Assembly (NCBI RefSeq): GCF_003284935.1
Contig: NZ_QMEV01000025.1
Span: 1 to 64,000 of the forward strand
Source: Mycobacterium colombiense
GTDB lineage: Bacteria > Actinomycetota > Actinomycetes > Mycobacteriales > Mycobacteriaceae
Reading direction: 5' to 3'
DNA length: 64,000 nucleotides
Positions 1-9,999 of this stretch are shown piece by piece. The first letter of the stretch is position 1. Each line of letters begins with the position of its first letter. The notes beneath the pieces are model-generated. The model searched no databases. It was not told the origin of the DNA and saw only the letters and a list, made by a program, of their open reading frames with translations. Position numbers and translations under genes: made by a program.

Positions 1-16
1 TGGGTCCAGCTGGGCC

Positions 17-78
17 TAACCGCAACTTCAGGCGCGGCAGCACACCACCCGTCGGTGTGCTGCCGCGTCCTGCGGTTA
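17..78. terminator. Nested stem-loop upstream of espG5
   Basis: A perfect 14-bp stem (33-46 with 54-67, core GCGGCAGCACACC) closes a 7-base loop. Outside it an 8-bp stem, TAACCGCA/TGCGGTTA, pairs 17-24 with 71-78. There is no U tract, as is usual for mycobacterial hairpin terminators. It sits about 45 bp before espG5 and probably ends transcription of the gene lying left of the window, or acts as a processing or attenuation hairpin inside the ESX-5 transcript. Confidence 0.65.
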
Positions 79-122
79 CCGTGAAGTTTGGCGTGAAGTA
101 CTAGGGACCAATTGGGGAAGTG

Positions 123-1025
123 ATGGACCAACAGAGCACCCGCACCGACATCACTGTCAACGTCGACGGTTTCTGGATGCTCCAGGCGCTGCTGGACATC
201 CGGCACGTCGCGCCCGAGCTGCGGTGCCGGCCATACGTGTCTACGGACTCGAGCGACTGGCTCAACGAACATCCCGGGATGGCGGTGATGCGCGAGCAGG
301 GCATCGTCGAGAACGACCAGGTGAACGAGCACGTGGCCGCGCGAATGCGGGTGCTCGCGGCGCCCGACCTCGAGGTGGTCGCCCTGTTGTCCCGAGGCAA
401 GCTGGCCTACGGCGTGCTCGATGACGAGAACCAGCCCCCCGGGTCGCGCGACATCCCCGACAACGAGTTTCGGGTGGTGCTGGCCCGCCGCGGACAGCAC
501 TGGGTGTCGGCGGTTCGGGTCGGCGGCGAGATCACCGTCGACGACGTCGCCGTCGCCGACAGCGCCTCGATCGCGTCCCTGGTGATCGACGCCCTCGAAT
601 CCATCCACCACGCCGAGCCCGCCGCGATCAACGCCGTCAACGTGCCGCTCGAGGAAATGCTGGAAGCGACCAAGTCCTGGCAGGAGTCCGGCTTCAACGT
701 GTTCTCCGGGGGAGACCTGCGCCGAATGGGCATCAGCGCCGCCACCGTGGCCGCGCTCGGCCAGGCGCTGTCCGACCCCGCGGCCGAGGTGGCGGTGTAC
801 GCCCGCCAGTACCAGGACGACGCCAAGGGCCCCAGCGCGTCGGTGCTGTCACTCAAAGACGGCTCCGGCGGACGCATCGCGCTCTATCAGCAGGCCCGCA
901 CCGCGGGTTCGGGGGAGGCGTGGCTGGCCATCTGCCCGGCGACCCCCCAGCTCGTGCAGGTCGGCGTCAAGACCGTGCTCGACACGCTTCCCTACGGCGA
1001 GTGGAAAACCCACAGCAGGGTCTGA
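123..1025 (+). CDS. espG5: ESX-5 PE/PPE-specific chaperone EspG5
   Basis: EspG5 is the cytosolic chaperone that binds the tip of the PPE partner in PE-PPE heterodimers and keeps these substrates soluble until the ESX-5 membrane complex exports them. The protein is 300 residues, the usual length. Its N-terminus (MDQQSTRTDITVNVDGFW) and C-terminus (LDTLPYGEWKTHSRV) match what I recall of Rv1794. The ATG at 123 is preferred over the in-frame GTG at 120. A GGGGAAG stretch lies immediately upstream and may be the ribosome site, although it is unusually close. It is the first gene of the ESX-5 block in this window. Its likely clients are the four PPE proteins encoded at 8667-15016. Confidence 0.95.
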   Translation: MDQQSTRTDITVNVDGFWMLQALLDIRHVAPELRCRPYVSTDSSDWLNEHPGMAVMREQGIVENDQVNEHVAARMRVLAAPDLEVVALLSRGKLAYGVLDDENQPPGSRDIPDNEFRVVLARRGQHWVSAVRVGGEITVDDVAVADSASIASLVIDALESIHHAEPAAINAVNVPLEEMLEATKSWQESGFNVFSGGDLRRMGISAATVAALGQALSDPAAEVAVYARQYQDDAKGPSASVLSLKDGSGGRIALYQQARTAGSGEAWLAICPATPQLVQVGVKTVLDTLPYGEWKTHSRV

Positions 1026-1285
1026 CGAAACACAGAGTTCACCAATGTCTTTGCACTCAACATGCGGTTGAGCTGCGAACACGGCATACTTCTCTGAAAG
1101 ACATCAGCAAATCTCCAACCGGTGTCAACGACGACTCTTAATCGCAAGGCGAGGCAGATGGAATTCCAATTAGTCGGGATGCACTTCGCGGGGGGCCGCA
1201 GCACCTCGGCGAGGACACCGGCGCACGCCCGCGCGCGACTGGCGGCACGGGCTCACACATTCATCACGATAGGGAGTACAGGGCG

Positions 1286-2797
1286 ATGACTGCGGTAGTT
1301 GAAGTACCACAGCCTGACGTAGAGGGAATCTCGCAGCCTCAGGCAGTCGTCGTCGGCGTGATGGCCGGCGCGGGTGTCCAGATCGGCGTCCTGCTGGACG
1401 CCAACGCCCCCGTCTCGGTGATGACCGACCCGTTGCTGAAGGTGGTCAACAGCCGGCTGCGCGAACTCGGTGAGTCCCCGTTGGAGGCGTCGGGCCGGGG
1501 CCGCTGGGCGCTGTGCCTGGTGGACGGCTCGCCGCTGCGGGCCACCCAATCGCTGAGCGAGCAGGACGTCTACGACGGCGACCGGTTGTGGATCCGCTTC
1601 ATCCCGGACACCGAGCACCGCTCGCAGGTCATCGAGCACATCTCCACCGCCGTCGCAGCGGACCTCAGCAAGCGCTTCGCCGCCATCGACCCGGTCGTCG
1701 CGGTGCAGGTCGGGGCGACGATGGTGGCCGTCGGGGTGACGACCGCCGCCGGCCTGCTCGGCTGGTGGCGCTGGCACCACAACTCGTGGCTGCCGACGGT
1801 CTACGCCGGCGTGATCGGCGCGGTGGTGCTCGGCGTTTCGCTGATGCTGTTGATGCGGGCGAGCACGCAGCAGGAACGGCGCGTCGGCGACACCATGCTG
1901 TTGAGCAGCCTCGCGCCCCTCTCGATCGCGGCCGCGGCCGCCCCGCCCGGCGGCGTCGGATCGCCGCACGGGGTATTGGGATTCGGCGTCCTCACCATCG
2001 CCGCGATCCTGGCGCTGCGCTTCACCGGGCGCCGGCTGGCGATCTACACCGCGATCGTCACCGTCAGCCTGATCACGGCGGTGGCCGCGCTGGCGCGGAT
2101 GGTCGCGATGACCAGCGCCGTGACGCTGTTCACCTGCGTCGTGCTGGTGTCCGTCATGATCTACCAAAGCGCGCCGGCGATCTCCCGGCGGCTGGCCGGC
2201 ATCCGGTTGCCCGTCTTCCCGTCGGCCACCAGCCGATGGGTGTTCGAGGCCCGGCCCGACCTGCCCACCACCGTGGTGCGCTCCGACGGCGGTCCTCCGG
2301 TCCTGGAGGGGCCCGCCTCGGTCCGCGACGTGCTGACCCAGGCCGAACGCGCCCGGTCCTTCCTGTCGGGTTTGCTGATCGGGCTCGGCGTGCTGATGAT
2401 CGTCTCCCTGGCCGCGCTGTCGGACCCGCACACCGGACAACGCTGGCTGCCCGTCCTGCTGGCCGGGTTCTGCGCGGGCTTTTTGATGCTGCGCGGCCGC
2501 TCCTACGTCGACCGCTGGCAGGCGATCACCCTGGCCGGAACGGCGGTGTTGATCGTCGGTGCGGTGGTGTTGCGCTACGCGCTGGTGCTGCAGTCACCGC
2601 TCGCGGTCTCGATCAGCGCGGCGATCCTGGTGCTGCTGCCGGCCGCGGGACTGACGTCGGCGGCCGTGGTGCCGAACACGGTCTACAGCCCGCTATTCCG
2701 CAAATTCGTGGAATGGATTGAATACCTCTGCCTGATGCCAATTTTCCCGCTGGCATTGTGGTTGATGAATGTCTATGCAGCTATCCGCTATCGCTAA
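1286..2797 (+). CDS. eccD5: ESX-5 membrane channel subunit EccD5
   Basis: EccD5 builds most of the transmembrane vestibule of the ESX-5 secretion complex together with EccB5, EccC5 and EccE5. The 503-residue length equals the M. tuberculosis orthologue. Residues 1 to about 130 are hydrophilic, consistent with the cytosolic ubiquitin-like domain of the family. From about residue 137 the protein is a run of hydrophobic helices, compatible with the 11 transmembrane segments known for EccD. The ATG is preceded by AGGGAG at the right distance. The last 29 bp overlap the start of mycP5, suggesting translational coupling. Confidence 0.96.
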   Translation: MTAVVEVPQPDVEGISQPQAVVVGVMAGAGVQIGVLLDANAPVSVMTDPLLKVVNSRLRELGESPLEASGRGRWALCLVDGSPLRATQSLSEQDVYDGDRLWIRFIPDTEHRSQVIEHISTAVAADLSKRFAAIDPVVAVQVGATMVAVGVTTAAGLLGWWRWHHNSWLPTVYAGVIGAVVLGVSLMLLMRASTQQERRVGDTMLLSSLAPLSIAAAAAPPGGVGSPHGVLGFGVLTIAAILALRFTGRRLAIYTAIVTVSLITAVAALARMVAMTSAVTLFTCVVLVSVMIYQSAPAISRRLAGIRLPVFPSATSRWVFEARPDLPTTVVRSDGGPPVLEGPASVRDVLTQAERARSFLSGLLIGLGVLMIVSLAALSDPHTGQRWLPVLLAGFCAGFLMLRGRSYVDRWQAITLAGTAVLIVGAVVLRYALVLQSPLAVSISAAILVLLPAAGLTSAAVVPNTVYSPLFRKFVEWIEYLCLMPIFPLALWLMNVYAAIRYR

Positions 2798-4528
2798 CGG
2801 CAAGGTGTGGCGGGGTCGCGCGTCCGCTGCGGCCATCGCCGCCACGCTGCTCGCGTCGGGTGCGTTAGCCGGTTTGCCTCCGGCGTACGCGATCTCGCCC
2901 CCGACGATCGATCCGGGGGCTGTGCCGCCGGACGGTCCGCCGGGGCCGGGGGCGCCGATGAAGCAGAACTCGTACTGCACCGAGGTCGGCGTGCTGCCCG
3001 GCACCGACTTCCGGCTGCAACCCAAGTACATGGACATGCTGAACCTGCAGGAGGCCTGGCAGTTCGGTCGTGGTGCCGGCGTGAAGGTGGCCGTGATCGA
3101 CACGGGCGTGACGCCGCACCCGCGGTTTCCCCACCTGATTGCCGGCGGTGATTACATCATGGCCGGCGACGGCCTGTCCGACTGCGACGCGCACGGCACC
3201 ATCGTGGCGTCGATGATCGGTGCGGCCTCGGCCAACGGGGCCGGGGTGCCGCCGGCGGCGCCGCGCAAGCCGGTCACCATCCCCACCACCGAACCACCGC
3301 CGAAAGCGCCGCCGCCGCAGACCGTGACCCTGTCACCGCTGCCCCAGACCGTCACGATGGTCCCGCCGACACCGCAGGAGCAACCGCCTCCAGGTCCCTT
3401 CGGGGCGCCGCCGGTGGCGGCGGCACGGTGACCATTCCCGGCTACTCCGGTGGCGGGCACGTGGCCAACGTCGACAATCGGCGCGGCCCGCAACCGCTGG
3501 ACCCGCCGCCACCACCGCCGCCGCCGCCGCCCGCCAAGGCCGGTCCGGACGCGTTCAGCGGGGTGGCCCCGGACGTCGACATCATCGCGATCCGGCAATC
3601 CAGCCAGGCCTTCGGCCTCAAGGACGCCTACACCGGCGACGAGGACCCACAGACCTCGGCGAAGATCGACAACGTCCAGACGATGGCGCGGGCGATCGTG
3701 CATGCCGCCAACATGGGGGCACAGGTCATCAACATCTCCGATGTGACCTGCATGAGCGCGCGCAACATCATCGACCAGCGCTCGCTGGGCGCGGCGGTGC
3801 GCTACGCGGCGGTCGACAAGAACGCCGTCATCGTGGCGGCGGCCGGTGACACCAGCAAGAAGGACTGCAAGCAGAATCCGCCCCATGATCCGTTGCAGCC
3901 CAACGATCCTCGCAACTGGAACGCGGTCACCACGGTCGTGACGCCGTCGTGGTTCAGCGACTACGTCCTGACGGTCGGCGCCGTGGACAACGACGGGCGC
4001 CCGCTCAGCCAGGGCAACCAGGGCCAGGCGTCGACGAGCGTCGCCGGACCGTGGGTCGGGATCGCCGCGCCGGGAACGGACGTCATCGGCCTGTCGCCCC
4101 GGGACGACGGCCTGATCAACGCGATCGACGGGCCCGACAACACGCTGCTGGTGCCGTCGGGCACCAGCTTCTCGGCGGCGATCGTGTCCGGGGTCGCGGC
4201 GCTCGTTCGGGCGAAGTTCCCGCAGCTATCGGCGTATCAGGTCATCAACCGGTTGACACGCACCGCCCGCGCGCCGGCACGCGGCGTGGATAACCAGGTC
4301 GGTCACGGCGTCGTCGACCCGGTGGCGGCACTGACCTGGGACGTGCCTGACGGTCCGGTGAAACCACCGCAGCAACTGTCGGCACCGCTGAACATTCCGA
4401 AACCCGTCCCGCCCAGGGATATGGTGCCAGTGTGGGTGGCCGCCGGCGGCTTGCTCGGCGCACTACTCATCGGCGGCGGAGTGTTCGGTACGGCGATGCT
4501 GATGAAGCGATCGCGGAAACAGCAATAG
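2769..4528 (+). pseudogene. mycP5: Mycosin-5 protease MycP5, split by a frameshift
   Basis: MycP5 is the membrane-anchored subtilisin-like protease that caps and stabilises the ESX-5 complex on the periplasmic side. Two reading frames together cover the full protein. The first, 2769-3431, gives 220 residues with a signal peptide ending near AYA (residue 41), the catalytic Asp in VAVIDTG (residue 111) and His in DCDAHGT (residue 142). The second, 3428-4528, gives 366 residues with the Ser in GTSFSAA and a C-terminal membrane anchor ending KRSRKQQ. The frame slips by -1 inside the Pro-rich loop between His and Ser. One extra base, for example in the GGGG run at 3402-3405, would restore a single protein reading through to GGGGTVTIP. 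The second frame opens with a GTG that overlaps the first stop. It may be a sequencing error, a true pseudogene, or a two-chain protease. Confidence 0.88.
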
Positions 4529-4544
4529 GGGCGGAGCACCTTTC

Positions 4545-5744
4545 ATGAAGCGTCAGCGCAGGTTTGGGTTGTCATTGTCGTCGCCGCGGCTGACCACCGT
4601 GTTCGTGGTCGACGTCGTGATCATGGTGGTGGCCAGCCACTGTCCCGAGTCCTGGCAGGGCACCTATCGCATCGCGTTCTGGGTGGGTGTCGGCCTGGCC
4701 GTGCTGGTGACCCTGCTGTCGCTGGTGACCTATCACGGGCTGACGGTGACGTCGGGGCTGGCCACCTGGCTGTGGGACTGGTCCGCCGACCCGGGTTCCG
4801 CGCTGGCCGCCGGCTGCACCCCGGCGGTCGATCACCACCGCAAATTCGGGCGGGACACGGTCGGCGTGCGCCAGCACGACGGCCAACTGGTCACGGTGAT
4901 CGCCATCAACGGCGGCGATGACGAGTCGGCCTCGCGCCTGCGCCACCGGAATTCGCCCCCCACCCTGCTGGTGTCGGCGGTCGCGTCGGGCCTGCGCCAG
5001 TTCGACATCCACCTCGACGACATCGACATCGTGTCGGTGAAGGTCCGCCGCGGCGGTAACGCCGCCGAGTTGTCCAAGCTGGACGACTGGGGGCCCGAGG
5101 AATGGGAGGTGGCCAACGATCAGCCGACCTCGTACATTCGCCGCACCTGGCTGGTGTTGCGGATGAATCCGCAGCGCAATGTCGCCGCGGTGGCCGCGCG
5201 CGATTCGCTGGCCTCCACCCTGGTGGCGGCCACCGAGCGGCTCGCCCAGGATCTCGACGGGCTGACCTGCGCGGCCAAGCCGTTGACGGCGGAAGAGCTC
5301 GCCGAAGTCGACCGCGCCGTGCTCGCCGACCTGGAACCGACCTGGAGCCGCCCCGGCTGGCGCCGCCTCAAGCATTTCAACGGTTTCGTCACCAGCCTGT
5401 GGCTGTCGCCGTCGGACATCACCACCGACAAGCTGGACGAGCTGTGGGACGACGAGACCTTCGCCACCGTGCTCACCATCCGGCTCACCTCGCGCGGCGG
5501 CCGGCCGCAGGTATCGGCGTGGGTTCGCTACCACACCGAGAAGCGGTTGCGCAGAAACGTCTCGTCGGGCCTCAACCGGCTCACCGGACGCCAACTGGCC
5601 GCGGTGCGAGCGAGCCTGCCCGCCCCCACGGCGCGCCCCCTGCTGGTCGTGCCGAGTCGTCCGCTGCGCGCCGACGACGATGACCTTGCGTTATCCGTCG
5701 ACCAGCTGCGAGGGAGCTCGGCGGGCGTTCCTGTAGCGCAATGA
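4545..5744 (+). CDS. eccE5: ESX-5 membrane component EccE5
   Basis: EccE5 is the peripheral subunit of the ESX-5 inner-membrane complex and stabilises its six-fold assembly. The protein has 399 residues, near the usual 406. Two hydrophobic segments at about residues 17-35 and 43-63 form the membrane anchor, followed by a soluble domain with the conserved stretch [15 protein letters not shown]. The ATG lies 16 bp after the mycP5 stop and follows GGGGCGGAGC. Its stop overlaps the start of eccA5 in an ATGA, so the two are almost certainly translated together. Confidence 0.95.
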   Translation: MKRQRRFGLSLSSPRLTTVFVVDVVIMVVASHCPESWQGTYRIAFWVGVGLAVLVTLLSLVTYHGLTVTSGLATWLWDWSADPGSALAAGCTPAVDHHRKFGRDTVGVRQHDGQLVTVIAINGGDDESASRLRHRNSPPTLLVSAVASGLRQFDIHLDDIDIVSVKVRRGGNAAELSKLDDWGPEEWEVANDQPTSYIRRTWLVLRMNPQRNVAAVAARDSLASTLVAATERLAQDLDGLTCAAKPLTAEELAEVDRAVLADLEPTWSRPGWRRLKHFNGFVTSLWLSPSDITTDKLDELWDDETFATVLTIRLTSRGGRPQVSAWVRYHTEKRLRRNVSSGLNRLTGRQLAAVRASLPAPTARPLLVVPSRPLRADDDDLALSVDQLRGSSAGVPVAQ

Positions 5745-7573
5745 CGAGGCCGCAATCCACCGCCGAAGGCGCCCGTAACGCGATGGTCGCCGGGCTGTTG
5801 GCCTCCGGCGTCTCGGTCAACGGCCTTCAGCCCAGCCACAATCCACAGGTTGCGGCGCAGATGTTCGCCACCGCGACCAACCTGGATCCGGGGATGTGTG
5901 ACGCCTGGCTGGCGCGAATCCTGGTGGGGGAGCAGAGCATTGATGTGCTGGCCGGTGCGTGGTCGTCGATCCGGACGTTCGGGTGGGAGACTCGCCGCCT
6001 CGGGGTCACCGAGTTGCAGTTCCGTCCCGAGGTCTCCGACGGCCTGTTCCTGCGGCTGGCGGTGACCAGTGTGGAGACATTGGCATGCGCGTACGCCGCG
6101 GTTCTGGCCGAGGCGAAACGCTACGAGGAAGCCTCGAAACTGATCGACAGCGTCGAGCCCCGCCAGCCCGTCGACGAGGAACTGGTCAGCTACGTGCGCG
6201 GCGTGCTGTACTTTCGCACCGCTCGGTGGCCGGACGTGCTCAACGAGTTCGCCGAGGGAAAGAGCTGGCGGCAGCCCGAGCTGAAGGCCGCCGGTGCCGC
6301 GATGGCCACCACGGCGCTGGCTTCCCTGGGTGTGTTCGAGGAGGCGTTACGCCGCGGGCAGGATGCCATCGAAGGCGATCGGGTGCCGGGCGCGGCCAAC
6401 ATCGCGTTGTACACCCAGGGCATGTGCCTGCGGCACCTGGGCCGCGAGGACGAGGCCGTCGAGCTGTTGCGGCGGGTGTACTCAAGGGATCCGAAGTTCA
6501 CGCCGGCGCGCGAGGCGCTGGACAACCCCAACTACCGCCTGGTCCTGACCGATCCGGAAACGATCGAGGCCCGCACCGACCCGTGGGACCAGGACAGCGC
6601 GCCCACCCGGGCCGAGACCGAGGCCGCTCGCCACGCCGAGGAGGCGGCGAAGTACCTGGCCGAAGGCGATGCCGAGCTCAACGCCATGCTGGGCATGGAA
6701 CGCGCCAAGCGCGAGATCAAGCTCATCAAGTCGACGACCAAGGTGAACCTGGCCCGCGCCAAGATGGGCCTTCCGGTGCCGGTCACCTCGCGCCACACGC
6801 TGCTGCTCGGCCCGCCCGGCACCGGAAAGACCTCGGTGGCAAGGGCTTTCAGCAAGCAGCTGTGCGGGTTGACCGTGCTGCGCAAACCCGTGGTGGTGGA
6901 AACGAGCCGCACCAAGCTGCTGGGCCGGTACATGGCCGACGCGGAGAAGAACACCGAGGAGATGCTTGAGGGCGCCCTGGGAGGCGCGGTCTTCTTCGAT
7001 GAGATGCACACGCTGCACGAGAAGGGCTACCAGCAGGGTGACCCGTACGGCAACGCGATCATCAACACGCTGCTGTTGTACATGGAGAACCATCGCGACG
7101 AGCTGGTGGTCTTCGGCGCCGGTTACGCCAAGGCCATGGACAAGATGCTGGAAGTGAATCAGGGTCTGCGACGGCGGTTTTCGACCGTCATCGAGTTCTT
7201 CAGCTACACCCCCGACGAGCTGGTCGCGCTGACGCGGTTGATGGGCCAGGAGAACGAAGACGTCATCACCGACGAGTCGGCCCAGGCGTTGTTGCCGTCG
7301 TACACGAAGTTCTATCTCGACGAAAGTTATTCCGAGGACGGCGATCTCATCCGCGGCATCGATACGCTCGGCAACGCCGGTTTCGTGCGCAACGTGGTGG
7401 AGAAGGCCCGCGATCACCGCAGTTTCCGGCTGGACGACGAGGATCTGGATGCGGTGCTGGCCAGCGATGTGACCGAATTCAGCGAACGTCAACTGTTGCG
7501 GTTCAAGGAACTGACCCAGGAGGACCTCGCCGAGGGTCTCAGCGCGGCGGTCGCCGAGAAGAAGTCGGACTAG
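5741..7573 (+). CDS. eccA5: ESX-5 AAA+ ATPase EccA5
   Basis: EccA5 is a cytosolic CbxX/CfqX-type AAA+ ATPase thought to act on ESX substrates or on EspG-substrate complexes. Its 610 residues equal the known orthologue. Residues 1 to about 280 form the TPR-like N-terminal domain. The ATPase domain carries Walker A GPPGTGKT at about 356-363, Walker [11 protein letters not shown] at about 415, and arginines in the LRRRFS segment. It starts inside the eccE5 stop (ATGA) and is the last gene of the ESX-5 core here. Over a kilobase without genes follows. Confidence 0.96.
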   Translation: MTRPQSTAEGARNAMVAGLLASGVSVNGLQPSHNPQVAAQMFATATNLDPGMCDAWLARILVGEQSIDVLAGAWSSIRTFGWETRRLGVTELQFRPEVSDGLFLRLAVTSVETLACAYAAVLAEAKRYEEASKLIDSVEPRQPVDEELVSYVRGVLYFRTARWPDVLNEFAEGKSWRQPELKAAGAAMATTALASLGVFEEALRRGQDAIEGDRVPGAANIALYTQGMCLRHLGREDEAVELLRRVYSRDPKFTPAREALDNPNYRLVLTDPETIEARTDPWDQDSAPTRAETEAARHAEEAAKYLAEGDAELNAMLGMERAKREIKLIKSTTKVNLARAKMGLPVPVTSRHTLLLGPPGTGKTSVARAFSKQLCGLTVLRKPVVVETSRTKLLGRYMADAEKNTEEMLEGALGGAVFFDEMHTLHEKGYQQGDPYGNAIINTLLLYMENHRDELVVFGAGYAKAMDKMLEVNQGLRRRFSTVIEFFSYTPDELVALTRLMGQENEDVITDESAQALLPSYTKFYLDESYSEDGDLIRGIDTLGNAGFVRNVVEKARDHRSFRLDDEDLDAVLASDVTEFSERQLLRFKELTQEDLAEGLSAAVAEKKSD

Positions 7574-8666
7574 CCGGCTCCGAAGCCCTGCCGCGCCGCT
7601 GGGGCCATGCCCGGCGGTCATGAGGACGAGCTCGTGCCCACAGTAATGGGCCGCCCGCCCGCCGGGCGAGAGCGCGCGCATCGAAATCACTTCGACCAAC
7701 GGCACGCCCCCTTTGGCAAATTGCTGAGCCCCAGCAACGGCACAAGCGGGCAGACACCGCCTCACAGCCGCCTAAAAAGCCATGTGAGCTAGCGAGATTG
7801 CCGCACAGGAAATTGTCAGTAGCTAATCAGTGCCACAGCAGATTGGCCACGTCTACTCGTATAGGTGAAGTCGAGAAGAACAATGGCCCGCGGGGCGGTC
7901 TTGGCACACGACCACGGTCACGGATGGGCAGGCCACCCGGGGGCGTGCGGGGACGTACGCGCCTTCGGCGTCCGACCGGCGGATTGTCGCCACAGGTCGC
8001 CCGCGAGCGGTCCGGCTCCGCGGGGCTGCACGCCCGGCCCCACGGGGTGCGTCATGCAACTGCCGCACAGCGTCGTCGGCGTTGGTCTTAATTGAATCCA
8101 GGGAACGCAAATGCGCCGGAAATGTCCGGCTTCGCGTTGGGTGGTGATTGATATGGAGGTCGCCGATATTAGTAGCGAGACGCCAAAGAAATAGTTTCTA
8201 GCGCTTTATCAGATTGGCGACGACGCCGATCTTCAGCTTGTGGTTTACGCCGCTTGTGGCTTGCACGTTCATTTACTTCGACCGTTGTCTAATGCTGCCC
8301 ACAAGTGGCTCGGAAAGTGATGCGCGCCACTAATTTCGGTGGTGGGAGGCGGTCTCTCACAGACCGTCGATGGCCCCGATATGTGTTTTTTACAAATGTT
8401 TACCTGACGGGAACGCCCGCCGAAATAACCGATCGGCAGCATCGTCAGTGAAATAGCAGCGTGGCTTGACTAGTCGTTCGTACGCCATTTGGGCGCCGAT
8501 TCACAGCTAGGAGCGGTATGGCTTTGTTGCCTGTAGCACATGGGGTTTGTACATGTGTCCTATAACGATTCCGGCGCATTCCTTGCGGGTTGCGCCCACT
8601 GTGCCGATGCCCCGGCCGCGACGCGGTGCGTGCGCCAGCCGCCGCATGAGGGACCGGAGGCATTAG
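7574..8666. other. Long non-coding gap between eccA5 and the PPE array
   Basis: No open frame here has convincing coding character or a recognisable product. In M. tuberculosis a lipoprotein gene (lppT) follows eccA5, but none is seen here. The left part (to about 8100) is GC-rich. From about 8140 to 8570 the base composition is visibly more AT-rich than its surroundings, with T and A runs near 8395. Hairpins are present at 8104-8138 and at 8350-8366 (CGGTCT-CTCAC-AGACCG). The promoter and leader of the PPE array presumably lie in the right part. Confidence 0.6.
8104..8138. terminator. Stem-loop in the eccA5-PPE gap
   Basis: GCCGGA (8115-8120) pairs with TCCGGC (8125-8130) around an AATG loop, and AACGC (8104-8108) pairs with GCGTT (8134-8138) outside it. 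It is a plausible end for a transcript from the left, or part of a leader RNA. There is no poly-U tail. Confidence 0.4.
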
Positions 8667-9932
8667 ATGTTGGACTTCGGGGCTTATCCGCCGGAATACA
8701 ACTCGGGGCGGATGTACGTGGGTGCGGGATCGGGGCCCCTGCTGGCCGCCGCGGCGGCATGGGACGAATTGGCCGCCGAGCTGCAAAGCACTGGGGCGTC
8801 GTACAACTCGACCATCGAGACTCTGGCAACGGGACCGTGGACGGGCCCATCGTCTATCGCCATGGCGGCCGCGGCCGCGCCCTACGTGGCCTGGATCCAT
8901 GTCACCGGCGCGCAAGCCGAACAGGCGGGCGCCCAGGCCAAACTGGCCGCCGGCGCCTACGAGGCCGCCTTCGCGGCGACAGTTCCGCCGCCGGTGATCG
9001 CCGCCAACCGCGCGCTGCTGGCCACTTTGATCGCGACCAACATCCTCGGCCAGAACACCCCGGCGATTGCCGCCACCGAAGCCCACTACATGGAGATGTG
9101 GGCGCAGGACGCCGCCGCGATGTATACCTACGCGGCGACCTCAGCCAGCGCCGCTGCGCTGACCCCGTTCGCCGAGCCGCCGCAGACCACCAACGAGTCG
9201 GCCAGCACCACGCAGGCCGCCGCGGTCACCCAGAGCGCCGGGCAGTCCAGCGCGGATACCGTCAGCCACCTCGCACAACTGAGCACCACGATGCAGCCGG
9301 CGGCACAGGTCGCGAGCAATGCCAGCACCACGACAACGGCGACGTCCGGTTCGTCACTCACCCTGCCGAGTGCGATAACGAACTGGAACGAGTTCTGGTC
9401 GGTCGCCACCGGACCGTTCTCCCCGCAGTCCTGGAGCAGCATCCCGGGCGGTCCGTTCCTGTCATTCGGCCAGGCCTACGCCTGGGGGCAGAACGGGCAA
9501 GGCGCCGCCGCCTATCTCGCGGGACCCAAGGCCATCTCCGGGGCGTTGGCCCCGCTGACCAATGGCGCCAGCGCCGTCAAGCCCATGCTCAGCTCCGCGG
9601 TCGGGGCGGGGCAGGCGTCGGGGTCGATGGGCAAAGCCGCCCTGGTGGGCGGCATGTCGGTGCCGCAGGGCTGGACTGAGGCCGCCCCGGCGATCCGAAC
9701 CATCGCCCAGGTGCTGCCCACCAACATGGCCGCGGCACCGGCCGCGATGGCCGGCGAAGAGGGCGCGTTCAGCCAGATGGCCCTGTCCAGCTTGGCCGGA
9801 CGCGCCGTCGCGGCCGCCGCAACACGGCCCGGCGGCGCCGCCGCCTCCGCGGCCGGTTCGCTGGGCGGCGTTGCCGCCGAAGCCGATCCGGCCGCCGCCA
9901 CCATCATCGTGATCCCGTACGTCGAGGAGTGA
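8667..9932 (+). CDS. PPE family protein, SVP subgroup (module 1, first PPE)
   Basis: PPE proteins are exported through ESX-5, normally as heterodimers with a PE protein and escorted by EspG5. This 421-residue protein begins [17 protein letters not shown], with the PPE signature at residues 8-10, a WxG-type turn in GPWTGPS, and the ATNILGQN segment. Its C-terminal half contains GGMSVPQGW, the GxxSVPxxW hallmark of the PPE-SVP group. It ends in a short hydrophobic tail, [10 protein letters not shown]. No PE gene lies next to it. It is most like the PPE29/PPE31/PPE32 group of M. tuberculosis, but exact orthology cannot be settled by eye. Its closest relative in the window is the gene at 12378. 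Confidence 0.93.
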   Translation: MLDFGAYPPEYNSGRMYVGAGSGPLLAAAAAWDELAAELQSTGASYNSTIETLATGPWTGPSSIAMAAAAAPYVAWIHVTGAQAEQAGAQAKLAAGAYEAAFAATVPPPVIAANRALLATLIATNILGQNTPAIAATEAHYMEMWAQDAAAMYTYAATSASAAALTPFAEPPQTTNESASTTQAAAVTQSAGQSSADTVSHLAQLSTTMQPAAQVASNASTTTTATSGSSLTLPSAITNWNEFWSVATGPFSPQSWSSIPGGPFLSFGQAYAWGQNGQGAAAYLAGPKAISGALAPLTNGASAVKPMLSSAVGAGQASGSMGKAALVGGMSVPQGWTEAAPAIRTIAQVLPTNMAAAPAAMAGEEGAFSQMALSSLAGRAVAAAATRPGGAAASAAGSLGGVAAEADPAAATIIVIPYVEE

Positions 9933-9999
9933 TCGCGATGACGAAATCGTATGGCAGCCAGACACTGTCCGGCCGGAAGCGAAGGTAGGGGTACGCGAG

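Noticed and set aside
9..27. GGCCTAACCGCA near the left edge as an iron box
   Set aside because: Only one half-site resembles IdeR, and the bases are part of the long hairpin at 17-78.
3380..3431. Programmed ribosomal frameshifting in mycP5
   Set aside because: No slippery heptamer of the usual kind is seen at the junction, and mycP5 in related species is a single frame as far as I know. A mutation or sequencing slip is simpler.
7855..7875. TATAGGTGAAG resembles the TAGGTGA start of an Mg2+-sensing M-box leader, which would suit the PPE-mgtC locus
   Set aside because: The rest of the M-box core (GGCTCC and later conserved loops) is not found downstream, and the distance to the PPE gene is large.
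7798..8095. Short frames of 70-100 codons in the eccA5-PPE gap
   Set aside because: Overlapping frames on both strands, Arg/Gly-rich composition, and no signal peptide, domain or good ribosome site.
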